Below are positions 7,393 through 16,279 of a stretch of 17,907 nucleotides of DNA, piece after piece. How positions within the stretch are numbered: the first letter of the stretch is position 1; each line of letters begins with the position of its first letter. The DNA lies in the NCBI GenBank assembly GCA_944333305.1, contig CALVKV010000013.1, positions 1 to 17,907 of the forward strand, written 5' to 3'. A program made the translations under genes and the position numbers. The notes beneath the pieces were generated by a model. It was not told where the DNA came from, did not search any database, and saw only the letters and a program-made list of their open reading frames with translations. The stretch is from an uncultured Bacilli bacterium (GTDB taxonomy: Bacteria; Bacillota_I; Bacilli_A; RF39; UBA660).

Positions 7393-7661
7393 ATGGATGA
7401 AGTGCTTACTGCAATTGAAGGATTATTTGATTTAATTGGTGAATTTATATCTGATAGAGCTTTTGATAAAAAGAAAGCTTTAAAAAAAGATTACCTTATA
7501 TAATTGCTTATGTTTTAATACTAATATTAATCATTCTATGTTTAATTGTAGGTGGTATCTATTTAATTAAATCTAGTAATTTAATTGGTATTATTTTATT
7601 AATATTTGCTTTTCTTTTTATTATTATGTTGATATATCCTTTTGTAAAAAAGCCCCACTAA
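7393..7661 (+). pseudogene. Small two-helix membrane protein, split by a -1 frameshift at an A7 run
   Basis: The first frame starts at the ATG 7393, two bases after the nnrD stop, and encodes 36 residues (MDEVLTAIEGLFDLIGEFIS, then a basic stretch) to a TAA at 7501-7503. The -1 frame from 7488 continues for 57 codons to the TAA at 7659-7661, encoding two hydrophobic segments and a basic end (VKKPH). Joined at the A-run 7482-7488 they give a coherent protein of about 90 residues: an amphipathic N-terminal helix, a basic linker and two transmembrane helices. Several gut Firmicutes have small proteins of this layout, with no known function. The run is read A-AAA-AAA in the zero frame, a classical slippery heptamer, so the break may be a true mutation, a sequencing indel, or programmed slippage. 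The ribosome binding site is weak (GAGAG). Confidence 0.55.
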
Positions 7662-7664
7662 TAG

Positions 7665-8495
7665 TTATTTCTTTATAAAAATTCTTGGCACACCTTTTCT
7701 ATCAGCTGTTAGACCATATTCCTTAATAAATTCTTCTAATTCATCTTTAAAATATTTGTTATCTTCATTAGGATTATATAGCAATTCTAATTTTTTTCTT
7801 AAATCACCATTCGGAAAATTTACATAATCTAAGAAATCTCTAAAATTATCTATATTTCTTAATTTGTAACTAATGGGATCTAATTTAGTTGTAAGAAATA
7901 AAAACTCTATCCCCATCATATAAATATCCATATTATAATCTATTAGACCTTCATTAATATATTTTTTGTTTCTGAATAGAAAGCGATTATTACCATTAAA
8001 AATGAGTTCATTAAATTCTCTTGAAGATATACCTTTAATTTGCATGCCATCATAGTCTAGTGCATAGACTTCTTTAGTGTTTTCATTAATAAAAAAGTTA
8101 TTATAAGAACCATCTGGAAAGTTAATTCCTTCTTTGTTAGCTTCGATAACTATATCATGCTTCTTTAGATATAATTTTCCAATATCTTCAAGTGTTATTT
8201 GTTCATTTTGCCTTCTTTTATTTCTTAAATAATCGGCAATTGATATACCATCTATTTTCTTTTCTATTGAACCGTTTATTTGTCCATTTTCCTCATATAA
8301 ATAGTATGGGCTAATTAAGTTTTTAATACTTATATCTTTAGCTAGCATTAATTTTCTTCTATAAATATTTAACATTTTTTCGCTTAAATTTATATATCTT
8401 TTTAAAATATATCCATTTCCTAAGTCATATATTTCTTTGTTATCTGTTATTTTTAATAACGCTAAATTACTTATGTCTATATTTAGTGTTTTCAT
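7665..8495 (-). CDS. Protein-kinase-like fold protein, function unknown
   Basis: The 276 residues show a degenerate kinase or aminoglycoside-phosphotransferase layout. A short N-terminal beta region has YDLGNGYILKRY with a candidate ATP-binding Lys32. A hinge-like segment IEKKIDGISIADYL (77-90) follows. A catalytic-loop-like stretch has Asp128 with Asn132/133 (PDGSYNNFF), and a metal-binding DYD at 147-149 stands in for DFG. The glycine-rich loop is weak and the canonical HxD is absent or altered, so it may be an atypical kinase or a pseudokinase. No signal or membrane segment is seen. AGGGGG precedes the ATG at 8495. The gene converges on the split membrane gene with no clear terminator between them. 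It lies just downstream of the tRNA terminator, with no obvious promoter of its own. Confidence 0.65.
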   Translation of the reverse strand: MKTLNIDISNLALLKITDNKEIYDLGNGYILKRYINLSEKMLNIYRRKLMLAKDISIKNLISPYYLYEENGQINGSIEKKIDGISIADYLRNKRRQNEQITLEDIGKLYLKKHDIVIEANKEGINFPDGSYNNFFINENTKEVYALDYDGMQIKGISSREFNELIFNGNNRFLFRNKKYINEGLIDYNMDIYMMGIEFLFLTTKLDPISYKLRNIDNFRDFLDYVNFPNGDLRKKLELLYNPNEDNKYFKDELEEFIKEYGLTADRKGVPRIFIKK

Positions 8496-8508
8496 AAATC
8501 CCCCTAAG

Positions 8509-8536
8509 ATAAAGAAAAACAGTCTTATGACTGTTC
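8509..8536 (-). terminator. Terminator of the tRNA-Arg transcript
   Basis: On the minus strand AACAGTC, a 4-nt loop and GACTGTT (arms 8529-8535 and 8518-8524) form a 7-bp stem, followed by TTTTCTTT. Confidence 0.8.
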
Positions 8537-8546
8537 AATTTTATAA

Positions 8547-8623
8547 TGGTGTCCACGACGTGATTCGAACACGTGACCGATCGCTTAGAAGGCGATTGCT
8601 CTATCCAGCTGAGCTACGCGGAC
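8547..8623 (-). tRNA. tRNA-Arg (anticodon UCU), CCA encoded
   Basis: The minus strand folds as a complete 77-nt cloverleaf. The acceptor stem is GTCCGCG/CGTGGAC with one G-U pair, the D stem GCTC/GAGC, the anticodon stem ATCGC/GCGAT with loop CTTCTAA and anticodon TCT, and the T stem ACGTG/CACGT around TTCGAAT. Discriminator A and CCA are encoded. It decodes AGA, the expected main Arg codon in this AT-rich genome. Confidence 0.97.
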
Positions 8624-8638
8624 AAATAAGACATTACT

Positions 8639-8667
8639 AATATATAACAAACATCTATATTTTTCAA
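8639..8667 (-). promoter_or_regulatory. Promoter of tRNA-Arg
   Basis: On the minus strand TTGAAA (8662-8667), a 17-nt spacer and TATATT (8639-8644) place the start about 9 bases before the mature tRNA. Confidence 0.75.
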
Positions 8668-8680
8668 GAGTTTTTTTTAA

Positions 8681-8703
8681 ATTTACAGGTAATTTTTGTA
8701 AAT
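8681..8703. promoter_or_regulatory. Inverted repeat between divergent promoters (possible operator)
   Basis: ATTTACA (8681-8687) and TGTAAAT (8697-8703) are perfect 7-bp arms separated by 9 nt. The repeat lies between the -35 box of the tRNA promoter and that of the surface-protein promoter. Chance is possible in DNA this AT-rich. Confidence 0.3.
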
Positions 8704-8716
8704 ATCACCATTTTCA

Positions 8717-8746
8717 TTGACTAAAATTATTCAAAGGCTTTACAAT
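8717..8746 (+). promoter_or_regulatory. Promoter of the surface-protein pair
   Basis: TTGACT (8717-8722), an 18-nt spacer and TACAAT (8741-8746), followed by AGAGGTG at 8755-8761 and the ATG at 8768. Confidence 0.6.
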
Positions 8747-8767
8747 AATTAAAAAGAGGTGTTTTAA

Positions 8768-9325
8768 ATGTATCAAAGCTATTATCGTAAACATATGATT
8801 AAAAGTACAATTATTATAATATTCCTATTTGCTTTTGCCATAATTTCAACTTATTTTATCTATAATAATTTTTCTAATGAGAGAGAAACAGATGTAGATA
8901 CAGGTAAAATGGAGGTTGTTTTCCACAGTCAAGCTGGCAATAAAATAAATCTAACAAGATTTACTCCTGTCAGTGATGCTGTTGGACTTAGTTCTACTGA
9001 ATATGATTTTACAGTAAAAAACGAAACAGAAAATAGCGTTAGTTATAAAATAGTTTTGAACCAAAATACAGCCATAATAAATAGTGACAATTGTGCTAAT
9101 AATACTATCCCATCAGAACTATTAAAATTGAGCTTAAGAGTAGATCATAAAACTCCTGTTGCAAAAATACTTAGTGAGTATGAAGATAACATTATATATG
9201 AAGATACTTTAGAACCTAATAGTGAAGAAGATTATTCTATTAGACTTTGGGCTATCAATAATGATTTTGTTATTGATAGAGATAGCCATTTTCATGCTAT
9301 AATCAATGTTGTTGAAGAGGGGTAA
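8768..9325 (+). CDS. Membrane-anchored extracytoplasmic protein, function unknown
   Basis: This 185-residue protein has a short basic N-terminus (about 1-12), one strongly hydrophobic segment at about 13-32, and a polar domain outside the membrane. There is no lipobox cysteine, LPXTG motif or clear signal-peptidase site, so it is probably retained as a signal anchor. The ectodomain is acidic and strand-rich, with patterns such as YDFTVKNETENSVSYKIVLN (about 80-99). That resembles the immunoglobulin-like layout of TasA/camelysin-type matrix proteins, but this is inference from pattern only. The stop at 9323-9325 is 4 nt before the start of the next gene, whose ribosome binding site lies inside this one, so the two are translationally coupled and likely work together at the cell surface. 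Confidence 0.75.
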   Translation: MYQSYYRKHMIKSTIIIIFLFAFAIISTYFIYNNFSNERETDVDTGKMEVVFHSQAGNKINLTRFTPVSDAVGLSSTEYDFTVKNETENSVSYKIVLNQNTAIINSDNCANNTIPSELLKLSLRVDHKTPVAKILSEYEDNIIYEDTLEPNSEEDYSIRLWAINNDFVIDRDSHFHAIINVVEEG

Positions 9326-9329
9326 TAAA

Positions 9330-10838
9330 ATGGGCTTGAATAATAAGGGGTTTGCAATATCTACAATATTATATAGTTTATTAGTAATGGCTACACTAAT
9401 TCTATTTTTATTAATAGGCAATTTCAGTTTTGAAAGAAGAACAACTAGTAATCTTGTTACAAATATTGAGAGTGGATTAAATGATTTTGCAAAAAGTCAT
9501 CACTCCAATCCAGATCCTAATCCTGATGAACCTAGTTCCCTTTCTGAAATTTTACTTACCTATGTTGGTAATAATGGTGGCTATTATGATGATGGTACCG
9601 ATACTTTCATAACAGGAGAGAATCCCAATAACTATATCTGGTACAGTGGAAAGTTATGGCGAGCAGTGAGCGTAAATAATGAAGAAAAAACAACAAAGTT
9701 GGTAACACAAGATAATATAAGTTCAATTAGCTTTGATGATAATAGTAATACTTTTTCTGGAAGTAATATAGAAATGTGGTTAAATGACACTTCTGCAGAT
9801 GGTTTTCTTGGAAATTTAAGAAATCCAGAGTCTTTTATTAAAATGGATAGTAAGTGGAATGCAACAGCAAGTTCTGGTGTTTCCTCTGGTTTAGATAATA
9901 CAACTATTGTAGAAGATGCTGTAGGACTTTTAAGCATATACGAATATGATAGAACTAATAATTTGAGTGGATACTTAGATAATCAATTAGATTGGTGGAC
10001 AATTACACCATTAGCTAATGATACTACTGCAGTTTATTCAGTTTCTTATTACAGATCAGGTTCAGGGGTTATTTATTCCTATGATACAAAGACTGCTAAG
10101 GGTGTTCGTCCTGCTATAAATATAAAAGCTGATATAAATATCGCAAGTGGAAGTGGAACCGAAGAAGATCCTTATCGTTTAGAGGGTGATAATGATGAAG
10201 ATATTTCAGGAACAAAATTAAATACAAGATATAGTGGCGAATATATAAAATTTGGCACAAAAGAAAATGTTTTATATAGGATAGTAAGTCATGAGACGGA
10301 AAATTTAACTAAAGTAACAAGCGCTAATACGTTGAATTATAGAAGTATATTTGGTACCTCTCCAACTTTTGCGACAAGTACAGTGTATACATTTTTGAAT
10401 GCTTATGCCTATTATGAGAATTACTTAACAAATGATGAAGTAAACATGATAGAAGATAGTACTACATGGTATTTAGGAACAGTAGACAATGGTGCAAATT
10501 ATCGTTTAGCTAAATATAATGATATCGATATGACTTCACTTACAACTAATACTATAAATGCTAAAGTAGGATTATTAAGAGTAGGTGAGCTAATGTGTTC
10601 GCAACAAAATACTTCATATTCTAGTTACCTTGAGAATGGATACTGGCTTCTAACACCTGCCGCTTTAGACAGTATATACTATATAAATGGTTATGGAAAT
10701 ATAGATACTATAAATTTTAGGAGCAGTGGTGGTTCTGAAACGTTGCTAGTTAAACCAACATTCAATCTAAAGGAAAATGTTATAATAACTGGTGGAGATG
10801 GGACTTTACAAAATCCTTTTACAGTAGCTTTATCTTAA
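9330..10838 (+). CDS. Exported protein with pilin-like N-terminus and two tandem DUF6273-like modules
   Basis: The 502-residue product starts at the ATG 9330, 7 nt after GAGGGG; an in-frame TTG at 9306 lies upstream of that site and is rejected. The N-terminus NNKGFAISTILYS followed by a hydrophobic helix to about residue 31 resembles a prepilin (cleavage between Gly7 and Phe8), but the usual Glu at mature position 5 is Thr. A Pro/Asp-rich linker (58-70) precedes two repeats. Copy 1 (about 75-285) and copy 2 (about 295-502) share VGLL (198-201 and 413-416), WWTITP / YWLLTP (222-227 and 438-443), and an ending of VRPAINIK or VKPTFNLK, then a G-x-GT segment and DPY or NPF. These fit DUF6273-like surface modules; the domain name is moderately certain. 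The ligand is unknown. It is coupled to the preceding anchored protein. Confidence 0.75.
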   Translation: MGLNNKGFAISTILYSLLVMATLILFLLIGNFSFERRTTSNLVTNIESGLNDFAKSHHSNPDPNPDEPSSLSEILLTYVGNNGGYYDDGTDTFITGENPNNYIWYSGKLWRAVSVNNEEKTTKLVTQDNISSISFDDNSNTFSGSNIEMWLNDTSADGFLGNLRNPESFIKMDSKWNATASSGVSSGLDNTTIVEDAVGLLSIYEYDRTNNLSGYLDNQLDWWTITPLANDTTAVYSVSYYRSGSGVIYSYDTKTAKGVRPAINIKADINIASGSGTEEDPYRLEGDNDEDISGTKLNTRYSGEYIKFGTKENVLYRIVSHETENLTKVTSANTLNYRSIFGTSPTFATSTVYTFLNAYAYYENYLTNDEVNMIEDSTTWYLGTVDNGANYRLAKYNDIDMTSLTTNTINAKVGLLRVGELMCSQQNTSYSSYLENGYWLLTPAALDSIYYINGYGNIDTINFRSSGGSETLLVKPTFNLKENVIITGGDGTLQNPFTVALS

Positions 10839-10846
10839 AACACAAA

Positions 10847-10886
10847 AAAAGTTAGCAAAAAAGGTTGACAACTGCTAACTTTTATC
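10847..10886 (+). terminator. Terminator of the surface-protein pair, with the hrcA -35 box in its loop
   Basis: AAAAGTTAGCA (10847-10857) pairs with TGCTAACTTTT (10873-10883) over 11 bp. The 15-nt loop contains the TTGACA -35 box of hrcA. The T run after the stem is short, so termination strength is uncertain. Confidence 0.6.
10852..10878. promoter_or_regulatory. CIRCE-like HrcA operator 1 (over the -35 box)
   Basis: TTAGCAAAA, 9 nt, AACTGCTAA matches the CIRCE consensus TTAGCACTC-N9-GAGTGCTAA at the outer six bases of each arm with exact spacing (13 of 18 arm positions). It overlaps both the terminator stem and the -35 box. Confidence 0.5.
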
Positions 10887-10893
10887 ATACACT
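10865..10893 (+). promoter_or_regulatory. Sigma-A promoter of the hrcA heat-shock operon
   Basis: A perfect TTGACA (10865-10870), a 17-nt spacer and TACACT (10888-10893). Transcription should start near 10900, inside the second CIRCE-like repeat. Confidence 0.7.
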
Positions 10894-10897
10894 AATA

Positions 10898-10924
10898 CTA
10901 GCAGTGTTTGATAGGTATTGCTAA
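10898..10924. promoter_or_regulatory. CIRCE-like HrcA operator 2 (over the transcription start)
   Basis: CTAGCAGTG, 9 nt, TATTGCTAA matches CIRCE at 13 of 18 arm positions with the exact N9 spacing. Its position over the transcription start, just upstream of hrcA, is the classical CIRCE location. Confidence 0.65.
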
Positions 10925-10945
10925 CAAACACGCTGGGAGGTAGTT

Positions 10946-11941
10946 ATGCTTAGTGAAAGACAAAAAAAGATATTAAAATTAATTGTTGAGTCTTATATTA
11001 GACAAGCTAAGCCCGTAAGTAGTAATCAACTATGCAAAAAACTAAAATGCTCCAGCGCTACTATCAGGAATGAAATGTCAGATCTTGAAGAATTTGGTTA
11101 CTTAGAGAAGACACATACTTCTAGTGGTAGAGTGCCTAGTGAAGAAGGCTATCGTTATTATGTTGATAACTTAATGGAAGCGAAAAAAATGAATGGAGAA
11201 GAAATGTTAAAATTACAAATTATTTTCCATAATCAATCACTTGAATTAAGCGATTGCATCAATAAAAGCTTACAGGTTATTTCTGATATGACTTCTTATA
11301 CTGCCGTTGTTCTAGGTAAGGCGAGCCATGAAAATCTACTTAAAGAGGTTAGAGTAGTGCCTTTGTCTAACAGTCAGTTAATCGTTATAGTCGTAACTGA
11401 TAAAGGTAAAGTAGAACACAAAAACATTACTCTAGAAAATGTTAGTATGGATGATATAAAAAAGACTGTAGAATTAATCAATAACTTAATAGTAGGTACA
11501 CCTATTGATGAAGTAAGTACTAAGTTAGAGTTTGAGATTAAACCAATTATCTCTAAATATGTAGAACAACATCAACAGTTATACAATGCTATTTATAATG
11601 TCTTTACCGATATTACCAATACTGATATTAGTGTTGTAGGTAGAACTAAATTCTTAGAACAACCAGAATTTGATAATGTTGATAAGATTAGAGATCTCTT
11701 CAAGAAACTTGATGATAAAGATTTACTACAGGAAATTAAAAGAGATGATTCTAATAATATTGAAGTCTATATTGGTAGTGAAAACAAATTAGATAATGAT
11801 GTAACTATTATTAAAACTAACTTTAAGACTGATAGTGAAGAAGGTACTCTTGCTATCATAGGACCAAAACGAATGGAATATGATAGAGTTGTTAGTATTC
11901 TAGAGTATTTGAAAGAAAATATAGAGAAAGGTAGTGACTAA
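10946..11941 (+). CDS. hrcA: Heat-inducible transcription repressor HrcA
   Basis: HrcA represses the dnaK (and usually groE) operons by binding CIRCE, with its activity dependent on GroEL. The 331 residues fit the family. The N-terminal winged helix-turn-helix runs from about 1 to 70, with LIVESYIRQAKPVSS, SSATIRNEMSDLEEFGYL and the signature HTSSGRVPSEEGYRYYVD (57-74). The rest is the GAF-like dimerisation region with the inserted domain, ending in a conserved AIIGPKRMEYDRVVSILEYL. GGGAGG (10935-10940) supports the start. Two CIRCE-like repeats upstream imply autoregulation. An imperfect hairpin with arms GTGTTTG (10904-10910) and CAAACAC (10925-10931) also forms in the leader just before the ribosome binding site. 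The stop is followed with no gap by the grpE start. Confidence 0.97.
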   Translation: MLSERQKKILKLIVESYIRQAKPVSSNQLCKKLKCSSATIRNEMSDLEEFGYLEKTHTSSGRVPSEEGYRYYVDNLMEAKKMNGEEMLKLQIIFHNQSLELSDCINKSLQVISDMTSYTAVVLGKASHENLLKEVRVVPLSNSQLIVIVVTDKGKVEHKNITLENVSMDDIKKTVELINNLIVGTPIDEVSTKLEFEIKPIISKYVEQHQQLYNAIYNVFTDITNTDISVVGRTKFLEQPEFDNVDKIRDLFKKLDDKDLLQEIKRDDSNNIEVYIGSENKLDNDVTIIKTNFKTDSEEGTLAIIGPKRMEYDRVVSILEYLKENIEKGSD

Positions 11942-14414
<2,473 letters not shown>

Positions 14415-14420
14415 AAAACT

Positions 14421-14450
14421 AAAAAGTTCTAGGTAACTAGAACTTTTATC
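14421..14450 (+). terminator. Internal terminator or attenuator between dnaK and pepF
   Basis: AAAAGTTCTAG (14422-14432), loop GTAA and CTAGAACTTTT (14437-14447) form a perfect 11-bp stem. No good promoter lies between it and pepF, so partial read-through probably sets the pepF and dnaJ levels. Confidence 0.75.
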
Positions 14451-14475
14451 TTAAGAATGAGAGAAAGGGCTATTT

Positions 14476-16263
14476 ATGAAAGAATATAAAAATAGGGATG
14501 AAGTAGAAGAAGAGTATAAATGGGATTTAACAGAGTTTTTTGCAAATAATGAAGAGTTTTATAAAGCAGAGTTTGAAGTTAATAGTAAAATAGATATATT
14601 TAAGGGTTATAAAGGCTGTACTAAAGATGCTAATAAACTTTATGAATACTTAGTTAAGTTAATAGAAATAGAGACTATTGCTGAAAAAATGGATGCCTAT
14701 GCTTGGTTAAAAAATGACGAAGAGTTAGGTAAAAAAGAAAATGTAGAAATGCTTTCTAAAGCCAAAGACGCTCTAGCCAAGATAAATAATGCCAATAGTT
14801 TCTTTGAAGAAGAACTTTTAAAACTATCTAAGGATGAGTTTGATGCTTTATTTAAAGAAAATAAAAAATTAGAAGAGTATAGAGCTTATCTATTACAAAT
14901 ATATAGAAATAAAGAGCATACTTTAAATGAAAATGAAGAGAAAATAGTTAATTCTTTAGTAGCAGCTACTAATAATTTCTCTGATATATCATCAGCCATG
15001 CTTAATATGGAACACAATTATGGTAAAGTAACTCTTGAAGATGGTAAAAAAGTAACATTATCTACTACCAATTCTAGGTTCTTACAGTCAAGTGATAATA
15101 GAAAAACTAGAAAAGAAGCAAATACTAAACTAGCTAAGAAAGCACTAGAATATGGTAGTACTTCTGCTTCTCTATTAAATAGCTATGTAAAATTAGAAGA
15201 TACCCTTGCTAGTATTTATCACTTTAATGATAGTTTTGAAGCACTACTTTTCGAAGATAATCTTAATAAAAATATTTTTGATGTCCTATCTAAAACTACA
15301 AGAAAAGGTGTTTCATCTTTACAAAGATATTTTAGACTAAGAAAAAAGATTCTTAATCTTGATACTTTATATAACTATGATTTAAGTGCAAAGTTAAGTC
15401 ATTCTAAAAAAGAATATAGTATTAAAGAAGGAATTAAAACAGTAAGAGAAGCTTTAAAACCATTAGGAGAAGAATATCTAAAAAAATATGATAAACTTAT
15501 AAAAAATCGTAATATTGATTTTTGTGGTTATCCTGGTAAATGTAGTGGTGGTTATAATTTAACCATTCCCTCATGTGATTCTCGTATTTTAATGAGTTAT
15601 CATTATGATTTAGAGTCCTTATCTACTATCGCTCATGAAGCAGGACATCATATTAATCATCAGTTTATTAGTGAAAATAACCCTATAGAGTATCGTCACA
15701 ATGCTATTATTGTCGCAGAAGTTGCGTCTTTAACTAATGAATTTTTACTATCCAATTATATTTTTAATAATGCAACTGACAAAGAAGAGAAAGTACTTGC
15801 CCTTGAAAATTCTCTAAACGTTATTGCTAGTAATTTATTTGGTGCTGTTAGAGAAGGAGATATGGAAAGACTAATGCACGAGAAAGTTCATGAAGGTGGA
15901 ACTTTAACTAAAGAATTTATGAATGAAATATGTGAGGATTCTTTAAAATATTATTATGGTAATGAAGTTAAATTATCGCCATATGTTAAAGGAAGTTGGA
16001 TCTTTAGAAGTCACTATTATACGAACTTCTACTTATATAATTATGCTATCTGTGTAAGTATTGCCGCATCTCTTGCTTCTAAAATTACTGATGGTGATAA
16101 AGAAACTTTAGATAAATACTTAAAATTTTTGAAGTTTGGTTCTAATATTTGGCCAACCGATGCTTTTAAAGAGTTAGGAATATCTTTGGAAGATGAAAAT
16201 GTTTATAAAAACGCAATTAACTATTTTGATAAATTAATTTCTATGTTAGAAAGTCTATATTAG
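14476..16263 (+). CDS. pepF: Oligoendopeptidase F (M3B family)
   Basis: This cytoplasmic zinc metallopeptidase cleaves short oligopeptides, for example peptides released during protein turnover. The 595 residues match the PepF family. The zinc site is HEAGH (His387, Glu388, His391) with the third ligand Glu415 in AEVASLTNE. The N-terminal half is helical, beginning with YKWDLTEFFANNEEF, a common family start. The C-terminal YYTNFYLYNYAICVSIAASLA segment also fits. No export signal is present. The ribosome binding site is AAAGGG. The gene lies between dnaK and dnaJ, which are usually adjacent in Bacillota; its stop is 16 nt before the dnaJ start. I infer co-transcription with dnaJ and a possible role in clearing peptides during heat stress. 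Confidence 0.93.
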   Translation: MKEYKNRDEVEEEYKWDLTEFFANNEEFYKAEFEVNSKIDIFKGYKGCTKDANKLYEYLVKLIEIETIAEKMDAYAWLKNDEELGKKENVEMLSKAKDALAKINNANSFFEEELLKLSKDEFDALFKENKKLEEYRAYLLQIYRNKEHTLNENEEKIVNSLVAATNNFSDISSAMLNMEHNYGKVTLEDGKKVTLSTTNSRFLQSSDNRKTRKEANTKLAKKALEYGSTSASLLNSYVKLEDTLASIYHFNDSFEALLFEDNLNKNIFDVLSKTTRKGVSSLQRYFRLRKKILNLDTLYNYDLSAKLSHSKKEYSIKEGIKTVREALKPLGEEYLKKYDKLIKNRNIDFCGYPGKCSGGYNLTIPSCDSRILMSYHYDLESLSTIAHEAGHHINHQFISENNPIEYRHNAIIVAEVASLTNEFLLSNYIFNNATDKEEKVLALENSLNVIASNLFGAVREGDMERLMHEKVHEGGTLTKEFMNEICEDSLKYYYGNEVKLSPYVKGSWIFRSHYYTNFYLYNYAICVSIAASLASKITDGDKETLDKYLKFLKFGSNIWPTDAFKELGISLEDENVYKNAINYFDKLISMLESLY

Positions 16264-16279
16264 AAGGAAGGTGTAGTTT

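Noticed and set aside
8437..8640. Plus-strand ORF of 67 codons across the tRNA region
   Set aside because: It is antisense to the kinase-like gene start and runs through the tRNA-Arg, whose cloverleaf explains the sequence; no ribosome binding site.
10898..10931. Riboswitch or protein-leader element upstream of hrcA
   Set aside because: The repeats fit CIRCE geometry and promoter position; no known riboswitch core is visible.
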